From Spirosoma rigui (GTDB lineage Bacteria; Bacteroidota; Bacteroidia; Cytophagales; Spirosomataceae): a DNA stretch of 64,000 bases. The notes under the pieces were generated by a model. That model did no database searches and was not told where the DNA came from. It saw only the letters and a list, made by a program, of their open reading frames with translations. The translations under genes and the position numbers were made by a program. The stretch lies in NCBI RefSeq assembly GCF_002067135.1, contig NZ_CP020105.1, forward strand, positions 2,046,001 through 2,110,000, in the 5' to 3' direction. The number at the start of each line of letters is the position of its first letter. The first letter of the stretch is position 1. Shown here piece by piece: positions 33,341 through 42,273 of this stretch.

Positions 33341-34813
33341 TTACTTTTTCGCTTTCGCCGTAGCTACGGCTGCTTTCTGGTTGGCCTGTTGACGCTTGTG
33401 GAAGAGCATGAAATCTTCGATCTGCTCAACGGGGAGCTTGCGGGCAATGATCGTCTTGTTCTTGTCGAGCACGTAAACGGTTGGCGTGGTCCAAACGTCG
33501 TACTGTTTGCGGTAGTCGGTACGGGCCGTATAGTCGAAACCGTTGACGGCTTTCTGAAGCCCAAACTCCCGGATAAACTTTTTCCACTCCTCGGGGCTGT
33601 CTTCTACCGGAATCGCCAGCACTTCAACACCTTTGCCTTTGTAGTCGTCCACAAACTTTTTCAGCTTTGGCGCGCTGTCGCGGCAGTGGCCGCAGTGGGG
33701 GGCGTAGAAAAAGACAACCGTGTAGTCGGCCTTGATGGCCGAAAGCGCAATGGGCTTGCGGAGCGTATCACTCACGACGGGTGCCACCAGGGTTTTGCCG
33801 ACGAGAGTAGGCTTGAGCGTAGCGACGCGCTCCCCAATTTTCCTGACCGTCGACGTATCAGTGACGGGCATCACGCCGGTGGCATAGTACTTCTCGAACA
33901 TGTGCACGTAGAGACCATCCGTTCCCATCACCTTGGGCTGCTCATACTGGCTGGTAATGTACCAGATGATATAAGATTTTACCTCCTTATTTTTTCCCGC
34001 GATGGCTTTGTTAACCACGTAGTCGGCCTCTTTGATGAGCGAGTCGGCATTCTGAACGGTCAGCTCCTTGATGTAGCGATCGAGCTTGCGCTGCAGAATC
34101 GGCGTACGGACGAAGCGTTCGTCGGAAAAATCGTAGTCGTCCCAAAAGTGTCCTTTAAAGTAGTTGAACACCCAGGCCGAATCGGGCCGACCATTGGCGA
34201 GTTTAGGGGCGGGCGGTACCGCCGGCTCGGCCGACGCTTTCAGAATTTTGGTGGCGAATGAGTTGGTATGGTCCCTGAAAAACTGTTCGCGCTGGCGTTG
34301 CGCCTGATTTTGCAGGTCCGCCATTTTCTGGTTGGCCAGGGCCGCTGTCGTTGGATCGTTACGTACTTTCTGCTGCGTATTCAGCGCCTGCGCTTCCTGA
34401 TATAATTTATTGAGTCCCTGCTGGTAGCTGTAGAAAAGCTCGTTTTCGGCTGAACCGGTCACCTTCATCGAACCGATCAGGCTGGTCGTGTCCGTCGCGA
34501 ACGAAAACTCCTGATCGTTATCCATCAGCAGCTCGATATAACGACTTTTGGGAAGCACCGTGATATACAGCCCCGTGGGCAGGGATTTCTTGCCACTAAA
34601 GACAAAATTACCTGCAGCGTCAACGCGGGCGGTGTCTTTGGGAATGTACTGAGTAGCACCGAAATAATGCGCCAGTACGACCGTCGTGTCTTTGAGTCCG
34701 TTGATGCGACCGGTTATCTTGAAACCGTCGGATAGGGTGGCTGGCGTCGATTGTGCCGAGGCCGTCGTAGCGAGCCATACACTAGTGAACGCAATCAGCA
34801 TAAAATGTTTCAT
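33341..34813 (-). CDS. Exported thioredoxin-like protein with DUF4369 and DUF5106 parts
   Basis: 490 residues from MKHFMLIAFTSVW. Signal peptide to ASAQ, an N-terminal DUF4369 beta domain (GFKITGRINGLKDTTVVLAHYFG, about 30-130), a helical middle (DUF5106-like, about 130-330, with many Gln/Ala helices) and a C-terminal TlpA/thioredoxin domain with active-site CGHC in YAPHCGHCRDSAPKLKKF and the cis-Pro segment WTTPTVYVLD. It should reduce or oxidise disulfides in the periplasm. The extreme C-terminus is Ala/Lys-rich. Bacteroidota have many such proteins, often tied to starch or cofactor systems, but the neighbours here give no hint. Confidence 0.87.
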   Translation of the reverse strand: MKHFMLIAFTSVWLATTASAQSTPATLSDGFKITGRINGLKDTTVVLAHYFGATQYIPKDTARVDAAGNFVFSGKKSLPTGLYITVLPKSRYIELLMDNDQEFSFATDTTSLIGSMKVTGSAENELFYSYQQGLNKLYQEAQALNTQQKVRNDPTTAALANQKMADLQNQAQRQREQFFRDHTNSFATKILKASAEPAVPPAPKLANGRPDSAWVFNYFKGHFWDDYDFSDERFVRTPILQRKLDRYIKELTVQNADSLIKEADYVVNKAIAGKNKEVKSYIIWYITSQYEQPKVMGTDGLYVHMFEKYYATGVMPVTDTSTVRKIGERVATLKPTLVGKTLVAPVVSDTLRKPIALSAIKADYTVVFFYAPHCGHCRDSAPKLKKFVDDYKGKGVEVLAIPVEDSPEEWKKFIREFGLQKAVNGFDYTARTDYRKQYDVWTTPTVYVLDKNKTIIARKLPVEQIEDFMLFHKRQQANQKAAVATAKAKK

Positions 34814-34846
34814 ACAGGCAGGTACGTATCTTCGTGGCCGAGTTGG

Positions 34847-34875
34847 CAAAAATACAAGTTTAGTACGATCGTACT
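34847..34875. promoter_or_regulatory. Divergent control region with a 14-bp palindrome
   Basis: AGTACGATCGTACT (34862-34875) is a perfect palindrome between the thioredoxin-like gene (-) and the YdcF gene (+). CAAAAATA at 34847-34854 gives TATTTTTG on the minus strand, a -7 match for the thioredoxin-like gene. The palindrome could be an operator for either side. Confidence 0.4.
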
Positions 34876-34909
34876 GCCTACAAAACGTTTGCCATGTTGT
34901 TCATAGTCT

Positions 34910-35689
34910 ATGTTTTATTTCTTTTCCAAGACCTTATACTACCTGCTGACACCCGCCGGCTGGCTCGTCGGCTTATTGGTACTGGCCTTACTGACAAAAA
35001 AGCCCGCACGTCGTCGCTGGCTGACGGGAGCCGGGCTGGCCGTTTTCTGGCTTTTTGGCAACTCGGTTTTCATGAATGAGCTGGCGCTGCTGTGGGAATA
35101 CCCGCCCGCCCCCGTTCCAACTGACGCGCCGAACAGGGTAGCTGTACTCCTGACGGGGGGGATGGTGAACACCATGAAAGAAGTGCCGGACAACCGGTTT
35201 CTGCTGGGCCGCGAGGCCGACCGGGCGGGGCAGGCGCTGTATCTTTACAAAGTGGGCGCGGTCCGCACCATCCTGATAAGTGGCGGCTCGGGCGATTTGC
35301 CGTTTCAGAAGAAAGATGTCAACGACGAAGGGCAGATGATCCGGCGGCTACTGCTGCTGTCGGGGGTGCGCCCGGAGGATATCGTGCTGGAAGGAAAATC
35401 CAGAAATACGCACGAGAACGCGCTGTTCTCCGCCCGTGTGCTGCGCGAGCGCTTTCACACCGACCAGTGTGTGCTGGTAACGTCCGCTACGCACATGCGC
35501 CGGGCTGCCGCCTGCTTCCGCAACGAGTCGGTGCGGGTGTCGCCCTTTCCCGGTGTGTTTGTGAGCAGCCGACGGTCGTTCGAGCCCGGCGATTTTATCC
35601 TGCCCCACGAGCAAACCTTTTCCGACGCCTACTACCTGAGCCGCGAAGTGTTCGGCTACCTCGTATACTGGGTAATGGGGTATGTATAA
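34910..35689 (+). CDS. YdcF/ElyC/SanA family membrane protein (DUF218)
   Basis: 259 residues: two N-terminal hydrophobic segments (about 8-28 and 38-54), then the DUF218 domain with VAVLLTGGMV, TILISGGSG, DIVLEGKSRNTHENALFSARVL, VLVTSATHMRRAAACF and FPG. ElyC and SanA affect envelope integrity in enterobacteria, but the biochemical role is unsettled. The order of helices and domain matches ElyC more than SanA. It stands alone between divergent and convergent neighbours. Confidence 0.88.
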   Translation: MFYFFSKTLYYLLTPAGWLVGLLVLALLTKKPARRRWLTGAGLAVFWLFGNSVFMNELALLWEYPPAPVPTDAPNRVAVLLTGGMVNTMKEVPDNRFLLGREADRAGQALYLYKVGAVRTILISGGSGDLPFQKKDVNDEGQMIRRLLLLSGVRPEDIVLEGKSRNTHENALFSARVLRERFHTDQCVLVTSATHMRRAAACFRNESVRVSPFPGVFVSSRRSFEPGDFILPHEQTFSDAYYLSREVFGYLVYWVMGYV

Positions 35690-35694
35690 GGCAG

Positions 35695-35741
35695 CCGGTC
35701 GGTCAGTGAGTGGCTGACCGACTCACCAACTGACCGACTGG
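35695..35741. terminator. Terminator between the YdcF gene and pfkA
   Basis: Perfect 9-bp stem (35699-35707 with 35714-35722); alternatively 35695-35711 pairs with 35721-35741 around it. Built from GTCAGTGAGT-like words also seen in two other intergenic regions. No T run. Confidence 0.6.
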
Positions 35742-35746
35742 AGAAT

Positions 35747-36721
35747 CTACACCGACAAAATCTTCACCATCCGCAACAGGTCTTCGCTGATGGGTTTGGG
35801 CAGACGGATCGTGTCTTTAAATGGGGTATAAACGAGTTCGTTGTTGACCACACCCGCCATGACGTTTTTCTCGCCGTTCATCAAACCTTCCAGGGCACCC
35901 AGGCCCAGGCGGCTGGCCAGAATACGGTCGTAGGCCGTTGGGATACCGCCCCGCTGGATGTGCCCCAGCGTTGTAACCCGCATGTCAATATCGGATTGGA
36001 CCTGCGCCCGGATTTTTTCGGCAATTTCAGTGGCATTTCCCTCTTCTTCACCTTCGGCAACGATGATGATGGACGACGCTTTCTGACGGCTCCAGCCCGC
36101 TTTCAGGGTATCGACAACTTCGGAGATCGGTGTTAGCACTTCGGGAACCATCACCAGTTCTGCACCGCCGGCAATACCCGACTGGATGGCGATATAGCCC
36201 GAGTCGCGGCCCATCACTTCAATGAAGAAAATGCGGTCGTGAGAATCGGCCGTGTCGCGGATTTTGTCGATAGCTTCAAGCGCAGTATTCACTGCCGTAT
36301 CGAACCCAATGGTATGATCGGTGCCGTATAAGTCGTTGTCGATGGTACCGGGTGCACCAACGGTAGGGATGCCATATTCATCGAAGAAAAGGGTAGCGCC
36401 GGTAAACGTACCGTTACCGCCAATGGCTACCAGTCCTTCAATACCAAATTTCTGGATTTGCTCGTGGGCCTTGGCGCGTCCTTCGGGCGTCATAAACTCT
36501 TTGCTACGCGCCGACTTCAAGATGGTACCTCCGCGCTGCACGATGTTACTCACCGAGTGCGAAGACATCTGGAAAATGTCGCCATTTATCATCCCGTTAT
36601 ACCCCCGGCGGATACCGAATACCTCAATACCATGATAGACCGCCCCCCGGACAACCGCCCGGATGCAGGCGTTCATACCCGGTGCGTCACCACCCGAGGT
36701 AAAAACAGCAATTCTTTTCAT
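35747..36721 (-). CDS. pfkA: 6-phosphofructokinase with an unusual GGNG motif
   Basis: Phosphorylates fructose 6-phosphate in glycolysis. 324 residues with the bacterial PFK marks: FTSGGDAPGMN (8-17), PGTIDND (124-130, catalytic Asp 128), MGRDSGYIA, GHIQRGG and PTAYDR. The ATP/metal loop normally reads GGDGS; here it is GGNGT (101-105) with Asn at 103, the place of the Mg-binding Asp of the E. coli enzyme. The Gly after it, typical of ATP-using enzymes, is kept. This may lower activity, alter the metal site, or be normal in this clade. Single gene with its own upstream region. Confidence 0.93.
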   Translation of the reverse strand: MKRIAVFTSGGDAPGMNACIRAVVRGAVYHGIEVFGIRRGYNGMINGDIFQMSSHSVSNIVQRGGTILKSARSKEFMTPEGRAKAHEQIQKFGIEGLVAIGGNGTFTGATLFFDEYGIPTVGAPGTIDNDLYGTDHTIGFDTAVNTALEAIDKIRDTADSHDRIFFIEVMGRDSGYIAIQSGIAGGAELVMVPEVLTPISEVVDTLKAGWSRQKASSIIIVAEGEEEGNATEIAEKIRAQVQSDIDMRVTTLGHIQRGGIPTAYDRILASRLGLGALEGLMNGEKNVMAGVVNNELVYTPFKDTIRLPKPISEDLLRMVKILSV

Positions 36722-36785
36722 TGGTTAAGTCTAGTTTTTTATCAATAAAGCACAAGAAGGCAGAGGCTTAGCGGAATAAACCCCG

Positions 36786-36793
36786 CAAATTTA
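36786..36793 (-). promoter_or_regulatory. Possible -7 element of pfkA
   Basis: CAAATTTA reads TAAATTTG on the minus strand, 65 bases before the pfkA start; no TTG at the right spacing. Confidence 0.35.
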
Positions 36794-36880
36794 TCCGCAT
36801 TTCCTATCAAAAGGTATCCCGTCAGCAATTATCCCCTCGGATTCACGCAAAATTTAAAAAGAAGACCAAATCAGCAGGCG

Positions 36881-37681
36881 TTATCCCGTAAGCGTATCTG
36901 TGTTGGTTGGCGGGCTTTGCGAGCCGTTTTTAAACTGCCACGCCCGCCAGCTGATTTGCCCGTGGTTGAGCAGCGTGACTACCCAGCCGAAGTGATCGGC
37001 CAGTACCCGGAATCGGTCTATCAGTGAGCGCCGGTGCTGCTGCACAGAGATGCCCCCCAACAGGTAACGGCATAGCAGGAAGGGAACGTAGTCGATGCGT
37101 GTTGCTGCCTTCAGACACCGTATTTCCCAGTCCAGGTCCGCGCTCAGGTTCGTTGTCAGGTAGTCGGGGGCAATGGACCGTTTGACCACAAACGCCTGGT
37201 GGCATACTTTCATGCCCAGTGCCATGTCTCGCCAGGTCAGGTGGCGGGGCAGGCTGTGGGGGGTTACCTGACTGCGCAGGCCAACGGGTGAGCCGGACTG
37301 GCGACCACCGCTGTCGCTCACGAACAAAGCGTCGCTGTAATACACATCGGCTGCCGTACGTCTGATCTCGTCCAGGAGCCGGGGCAGGGTTTGGTGGTCA
37401 TACACCTCGTCGCCCGCATTCATGAACCAGACGTATTGTCCCGTTGCCCGGTGGAGTCCTTTGTTCATGGCATCGTACAGGCCACCGTCCGGCTCCGAAA
37501 TCCACTGCGTAATACCGGACTCGTACTGCCGAACGATGGACAGCGTACCATCCGTCGAACCTCCGTCGATGATGATGTATTCCAGCTCGGGAGTTGGATA
37601 GGCGAGCACGCTTTGAATTGTTCGTTCCAGAAACCGCTCGGCGTTGTAAGTGATGGTGATGATGGATACGGTTGGCGGCAT
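36881..37681 (-). CDS. Glycosyltransferase family 2
   Basis: 266 residues, GT-A fold: SIITITYNAERFLERTIQSV at the N-terminus, nucleotide-binding IIDGGSTDGT (37-46), ISEPDGGLYDAMNKGL and the DxD-like metal site NAGDEVY (92-98). It ends without membrane helices, so it acts on the cytosolic face, building a lipid-linked glycan. It is the last gene of the minus-strand glycan locus, 40 bases after the GT4 gene. The close match to the WcaA/EpsE-like opening is common and does not fix the sugar. Confidence 0.9.
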   Translation of the reverse strand: MPPTVSIITITYNAERFLERTIQSVLAYPTPELEYIIIDGGSTDGTLSIVRQYESGITQWISEPDGGLYDAMNKGLHRATGQYVWFMNAGDEVYDHQTLPRLLDEIRRTAADVYYSDALFVSDSGGRQSGSPVGLRSQVTPHSLPRHLTWRDMALGMKVCHQAFVVKRSIAPDYLTTNLSADLDWEIRCLKAATRIDYVPFLLCRYLLGGISVQQHRRSLIDRFRVLADHFGWVVTLLNHGQISWRAWQFKNGSQSPPTNTDTLTG

Positions 37682-37721
37682 AGTCGGAAAGTATACCAGC
37701 GAAAGCAGACACCTCGGGTGC

Positions 37722-38987
37722 TCAGCTCACTCGCTGGCTCAGTAAAGATTGGTACAAGTCGATGTGTTGACCGGCAATTACCGCTTCCGAGTAGCGGTCC
37801 TCGGCCGACTGGCGGGCCTGCTGGCGTAACGACGCCGGGTCGGGATGGGTGAGTACGAACGCCAGCCCGTCGGCCAGTTCCTGCGCCGACCCACTGGCGG
37901 CCAGGTAGCCGGTCTGCCGGTGATCGATCATTTCGGGAATACCACCCGTCCGGAACCCTACGACGGGCGTCCCGCAGGAGAGTGCTTCGAGAACGGTATT
38001 CGGCAGGTTGTCTTCCAGCGACGGCACTACCAGCGCGTCGGCTGCGTTGTAGGCGGCTGCAATATCGGCCGGGCTGGTGAGCAGACCCAGTGACCGAACG
38101 GTATAGGGGAGTTCGTTGAACAGGTACGAGCGTCCCTTTCCGAATATGAGAATCTCGGGCGTCAGTTCCGGATGCTGGGCGTGGAGGAGCCTGAGTGCTT
38201 CGGCAAAGTAGGTGAACCCTTTGCGGGGGTCGGTTACGTTGGCACTGCCGAACAGCAGACGCCGGGGCTGCCCTTCCGCGGGTGGCCGACCTGCCGGGGC
38301 GAACACCGTCTGGTCGAGCGTATTGGGAATGACCAGGTGTGGAAACCCGCCCAGCAGCGTACTGCGCTTGGCCTGCTCGGCCAGCCACTGGCTCGGGTGA
38401 ACGACGTGCAGGGGCGCGCCGGTGTAGGCCCATTGCTTGCGGTCGAACCGGCGGGCCGACAGGTCATTTTCGGCGGGCTTTTTCAGGTACGGGCAGTGGT
38501 GGCAGTGGGTCAGGAAATGTGTGCAGCCCCCCGTGTAATGGCACCCGCCGGTAAAGGCCCACTGATCGTGCAGTGTCCAGACGACGGGCTTGCCCAGGTC
38601 GAACAGCGACCGAAGGCCACTGAGCGACAGAAAACCGAAGCTGGTCCAGTGCAGGTGAATAAGGTCGGCCTGCTGAATGGCAGGGTGGAAATTGAGGTCA
38701 GCACCGAAGACGGCCGGCGAAAACTGAAATCGTACCGACGGGTCGCGTTCGGCCGGCAGGAAATACAGGCGCTCAGCCACAAATCGACCAAAAGCCGTAG
38801 ACTCGGCCAGGAAGTTATTGGCCAGGAACGTAACGCCGGGGGCGGGCTGGTGAGTCTCCTGCCGGTTCGACGTACCAACGAGCAGCGTTGCCTCAACGCC
38901 TTCATTGCGCAACGCCTGGTGGAGCCGGCTGGTGGCTACGGCTGCTCCGCCAAAGTGCTGGTAGGTGCTGAGGATAACGACGTTCAT
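37722..38987 (-). CDS. Glycosyltransferase family 4 (WcaC-like)
   Basis: 421 residues, GT-B fold. Donor-binding end: FGSANVTDPRKG (about 245), then VVPSLEDNLPNTVLEALSCGTPVVGFRTGGIPEMI with the E-x7-E motif. The N-terminal half has the Trp/Cys/His-rich insert HDQWAFTGGCHYTGGC...HCHHC (about 140-165), a feature of WcaC-type GT4 enzymes that may bind zinc. Transfers a hexose-type sugar in a retaining manner; sugar unknown. Its start overlaps the stop of the FkbM gene by 4 bases, so the two are translationally coupled. Confidence 0.9.
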   Translation of the reverse strand: MNVVILSTYQHFGGAAVATSRLHQALRNEGVEATLLVGTSNRQETHQPAPGVTFLANNFLAESTAFGRFVAERLYFLPAERDPSVRFQFSPAVFGADLNFHPAIQQADLIHLHWTSFGFLSLSGLRSLFDLGKPVVWTLHDQWAFTGGCHYTGGCTHFLTHCHHCPYLKKPAENDLSARRFDRKQWAYTGAPLHVVHPSQWLAEQAKRSTLLGGFPHLVIPNTLDQTVFAPAGRPPAEGQPRRLLFGSANVTDPRKGFTYFAEALRLLHAQHPELTPEILIFGKGRSYLFNELPYTVRSLGLLTSPADIAAAYNAADALVVPSLEDNLPNTVLEALSCGTPVVGFRTGGIPEMIDHRQTGYLAASGSAQELADGLAFVLTHPDPASLRQQARQSAEDRYSEAVIAGQHIDLYQSLLSQRVS

Positions 38988-39790
38988 GGACGGTAGGCAA
39001 AAATGTTGAGCTGCAAATCCATCAGGTCATTGCCCCGGTAGCGATGATTGACCAGCGGCCGCACCCGCGACTGGTTGCTGTCGATATAGTACCGGAAGCC
39101 CTGGTTTTCGAGCACCCGCGTGATTAGACCGAGCGTTTGCGGATGACCGATGTAGGCATGGTATTCGATAAACAGGTTCCTGACATGCGCCAGGGCATCT
39201 CCGCAGTCGACCAGCACCTCGGTTTCGGCCCCTTCGATGTCGATCTTGAGCATGTCGATCCGCGTTTCGCGTAACAGGTAATCGCGGAGCCGTACCGAAG
39301 GAACCAGCCGACGCCCCGTTTCAGAGAACATCGACGCACCATCGGCCTCGCCACTGCCAAAGTCCAGTCCGTCGTCGTTGATCCAGACGGCTTTGTTGAT
39401 CACCTCAACGTCGCGAATATCGTTGGTTTGCAGATTTTTCATCAGCACCGCGCCAATGCCGGGATCGGCTTCAAACGCAACGATCCGGGCCTGGGGGTAG
39501 GTTTGCCGGAAATAGGCCAGGCTGGTGCCAATGTTGGCGCCACAGTCGTAGATAACTGGTTTCGCTGCGTCGGTCGAAAATCGGTATGACTCATCGGCGA
39601 AGATCTCCTTGAACTGCCATGTAAACGACAGGGGATCGGGTACCTGGAAACGGTAGTTCAGAAACGGAATGGTGCGTAACTGGTGGCGCGGCCGACCGGC
39701 GTATCGGAAAAACAGCCATAGCAGCCGACGACCGTTGGCCGTTTGCAATGACCGGTAAAAGGTAGTGAACAGGTATTTGAATAGCCACAT
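38984..39790 (-). CDS. FkbM family methyltransferase
   Basis: 268 residues with the FkbM domain in the second half: VIYDCGANIGTSLAYFR (about 74-90, SAM-binding), IVAFEADPG, DMLKIDIEGAE (about 175-185) and FIEYHAYIG. In glycan clusters this family methylates sugar hydroxyls. The N-terminal 60 residues (WLFKYLFTTFYRSLQ...) are hydrophobic-basic and may touch the membrane. Coupled to the downstream GT4 gene by a 4-base overlap and separated from the flippase gene by 40 bases. O-methylated terminal sugars are a frequent feature of Bacteroidota protein glycans, which fits the locus. Confidence 0.88.
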   Translation of the reverse strand: MWLFKYLFTTFYRSLQTANGRRLLWLFFRYAGRPRHQLRTIPFLNYRFQVPDPLSFTWQFKEIFADESYRFSTDAAKPVIYDCGANIGTSLAYFRQTYPQARIVAFEADPGIGAVLMKNLQTNDIRDVEVINKAVWINDDGLDFGSGEADGASMFSETGRRLVPSVRLRDYLLRETRIDMLKIDIEGAETEVLVDCGDALAHVRNLFIEYHAYIGHPQTLGLITRVLENQGFRYYIDSNQSRVRPLVNHRYRGNDLMDLQLNIFAYRP

Positions 39791-39830
39791 AGGGGAAAAG
39801 ATAGCGGAAGCGGGAACCGGTGGAATGAAA

Positions 39831-41327
39831 TCAATATAGCTTTTTTACGCGTGTCCAGGCCCCCGTTAGTAAATCGTTGGCGTCGGGCGAGAGCTTCAGC
39901 GCGAAAATAAGCCCGATGAAAAGCACCGTAACCCCCCCCGACCGAAGGGCCACATCGGTACCCGTTTGCCAGACCGATCCGTTGAAATGCGGAACCTGTT
40001 CGCTGACAAACCAGATCAGCGCAGCAACGGCAATGACGGCTCCGTTACGCCACGAGAACGGCTGCATCCGAAACGCGATCCAGACGAGCAGCGTCCGGAC
40101 GAAATTATACAGAAACGTAGCCAGTACCGCCCCTATGGCCGCTCCATTGATGCCGTAGCGCGGAATCAGGTAATTGTTTGCTAGGATGGTAACGATGATA
40201 AGGCCAATGAAAAGCACCGAATCAAGCGCGTAGAAACGGGACGTCGACAGGATAAGCCCGTTGATACCCGTGGCCATGTCGATGAGTTTGCTGAGTCCCA
40301 GCCACAGAATTACGAAATAGCCCGCTTCGTAGCCGGCGGGGAGTATAGTGAATAGGCTGGGCAGATTAACGGCTACCCCCACAAAGACCAGACAGCCCGC
40401 AATGAGCTGGTTGAGGCAGCTCTTGCGATAGATCGTTAGGATGCCGGCGCGGTCGTCGACTTTCCACGATTCGGCAATGAGCGTGGCGGCTACCTTGTAC
40501 AGGGCGGTGGCCGGTAAGGCAATGACGGCAGCAAAGTACGAGGCCGTGCTGTAGATACCCGTCGCATCCAGTCCCAGGGCATTACTGATCATGCCTTTGT
40601 CGATGGTCAGAATGATCTGGGTGGAGAGGGCAGTGGTTAAACTCAAACTGGCATACCGGATCATGTTCCGGCGTAATTCCCGCGAAACGGAAACGTAGCG
40701 CAGGTTGAAAAACAGGTTCCCGTCGCGAACCACGCTGGCGAACATCAACAGCGTGGGAATCAGGAAGGCCAGCAGCCAGACACCCATGAAATGGTCGAAG
40801 GTGAGCCAGCCCAGCCAGTAGAAGCCCCCCGCTATCAGTACCAGCACCCGCTGCACGAACTGCTGCAACAGGGTACCCGTAACGGGGTCGTAGAGCAATT
40901 TTGCGTAGTTGTCGAAGACGGTAAAATAAGCCGTGAAGAGCGTTAGCGGGATGAGCAGGGGATAGTACTCGATGAAGAGGGGCGACTGCGACCCGTACTG
41001 GGCAATGACCCACGGTTTGCCCAGCCAGAGGATTAATACCGCCAACCCGAACCCGACCAGCGTTGTCAGGCTGCTGATGATGAGGTAGCCGTTATGCTGC
41101 CGCTCCAGATCACGAAAGTAGGGGAAGTAGCGGCCACCGGCATTGTTCAGCCCCAGACTCGACGCCTGAACCAGCACCTGCGCCACGGCAATGAGCAGGG
41201 CCATCAGGCCAATCTGTGCCTTGCTGAAGAGGTTTGGAAAGAAGACGCCCTGGGTTAAAAAACCGACTCCCACACCCGCGTAGGAATAGATGGAACTCTG
41301 TATGGTTTGCCGTTTAATGATACCCAC
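39831..41327 (-). CDS. Polysaccharide flippase (Wzx-like, MOP superfamily)
   Basis: 498 residues, almost entirely hydrophobic, with about 14 membrane helices beginning SSIYSYAGVGVGFLTQGVFFP and the family opening of an N-terminal amphipathic segment (MGIIKRQTIQ). Flips lipid-linked oligosaccharide from the cytosolic to the periplasmic face. Its place between the sugar-nucleotide genes and the transferases is typical for a Wzx-dependent pathway. No Wzy polymerase is present nearby, so the flipped product may be a finished short glycan. Its start is 247 bases after the legF stop, a gap with a -7-like element. Confidence 0.9.
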   Translation of the reverse strand: MGIIKRQTIQSSIYSYAGVGVGFLTQGVFFPNLFSKAQIGLMALLIAVAQVLVQASSLGLNNAGGRYFPYFRDLERQHNGYLIISSLTTLVGFGLAVLILWLGKPWVIAQYGSQSPLFIEYYPLLIPLTLFTAYFTVFDNYAKLLYDPVTGTLLQQFVQRVLVLIAGGFYWLGWLTFDHFMGVWLLAFLIPTLLMFASVVRDGNLFFNLRYVSVSRELRRNMIRYASLSLTTALSTQIILTIDKGMISNALGLDATGIYSTASYFAAVIALPATALYKVAATLIAESWKVDDRAGILTIYRKSCLNQLIAGCLVFVGVAVNLPSLFTILPAGYEAGYFVILWLGLSKLIDMATGINGLILSTSRFYALDSVLFIGLIIVTILANNYLIPRYGINGAAIGAVLATFLYNFVRTLLVWIAFRMQPFSWRNGAVIAVAALIWFVSEQVPHFNGSVWQTGTDVALRSGGVTVLFIGLIFALKLSPDANDLLTGAWTRVKKLY

Positions 41328-41502
41328 GTACTGAACGAATAAACGAGTGACAAACGAACCGAAGCCGCCGGTACTGGCCGGGGCGGTTGTTCGTGCGTCA
41401 GTCAGGTTTGCCAGCCGGAACCGATGTCCTGACCTGGTCCATCGCGGGTGTTCTGCTAAAAAGCATCCCGAAACCAGCAGGCATCGGCCGGACTTGACAC
41501 CT

Positions 41503-41510
41503 CAAATTTA
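41503..41510 (-). promoter_or_regulatory. Possible internal promoter element of the glycan locus
   Basis: CAAATTTA reads TAAATTTG (TAnnTTTG) on the minus strand in the 247-base gap between legF and the flippase gene. No -33 TTG at normal spacing. It could allow the transport/transferase half to be made separately. Confidence 0.3.
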
Positions 41511-41574
41511 CGGCTTTCGGGCGAGAACTGCCACTTGCGGCAAAACCACCGGCTCAGGGCCGTTGCCGACGGGT

Positions 41575-42273
41575 CTACGACTCGGGCGTTACGGGGCGGT
41601 TCGCAGCCAGAAATTCGGCAAAAGCCCAGTCGAGTGGGGTATCCAGGTCAATAGAATCGTCGGCGCTCATGATGTACTTTTTTACCTTCTCAAACTGGCT
41701 AAGTGGTTTTTGCGCCAGCGATACCGGGTTAATCACGTAAACGGCTCCGTTGTAGGCGTACACTTCCGGGCAATCCTGCCGCCGGGTGAACGAGCTCTCC
41801 TTCGACCGTTTCAGGTACCCATCGGCATTCTCTTCGAAGAGGTTGTAGTACGGGTTGCTGGCCGACTCCGTTACCGACACGACCATATCGAGATCGCTGG
41901 TATACAGTGCCAAAGCCTCCCGCACATGTTGCGCCGTCCGGAATGGGGAGGTGGGCTGCAGCAAGACCAGCACGTCGTAAGTCCGGTGCTGTTGCCGGTA
42001 AAAATCAACGGCGTGCCGCATCACCTCATAACTCCCCGACTGGTCGGTGGCAAGGGCATCGGGCCGTTTGAACGGTACGGGTAAACCGTAGGCTTCTGCC
42101 GCCTGGATAATGTCATCGGCATCGGTCGAGAGGCAGATGTCTTCGTCCGGGGCCAGTTCCCGCGCTGTATCGATGGCGTAGTAGAGCAGTGGTTTCCCCG
42201 CAAACGGCTTTATGTTTTTACCGGGAATCCCTTTCGAGCCACCCCGCGCCGTAATCAGGAACAGGGGTTTCAT
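41575..42273 (-). CDS. legF: CMP-nonulosonate cytidylyltransferase (LegF/NeuA type)
   Basis: 232 residues. Activates a nine-carbon sugar acid with CTP. Motifs: LITARGGSKGIPGKNIKPFAGKPLL (P-loop-like start with RGGSKGIPGKN), STDADDII, LLQPTSPFR (about 104-112), and a later SIDLDTPLDWAFAE. This is the final step of CMP-legionaminic acid synthesis; from sequence alone the choice between legionaminic, pseudaminic and neuraminic acid is not possible, but the neighbours LegB and LegC support legionaminic acid. Its start overlaps the stop of the preceding gene by 4 bases (ATGA). Confidence 0.88.
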   Translation of the reverse strand: MKPLFLITARGGSKGIPGKNIKPFAGKPLLYYAIDTARELAPDEDICLSTDADDIIQAAEAYGLPVPFKRPDALATDQSGSYEVMRHAVDFYRQQHRTYDVLVLLQPTSPFRTAQHVREALALYTSDLDMVVSVTESASNPYYNLFEENADGYLKRSKESSFTRRQDCPEVYAYNGAVYVINPVSLAQKPLSQFEKVKKYIMSADDSIDLDTPLDWAFAEFLAANRPVTPES

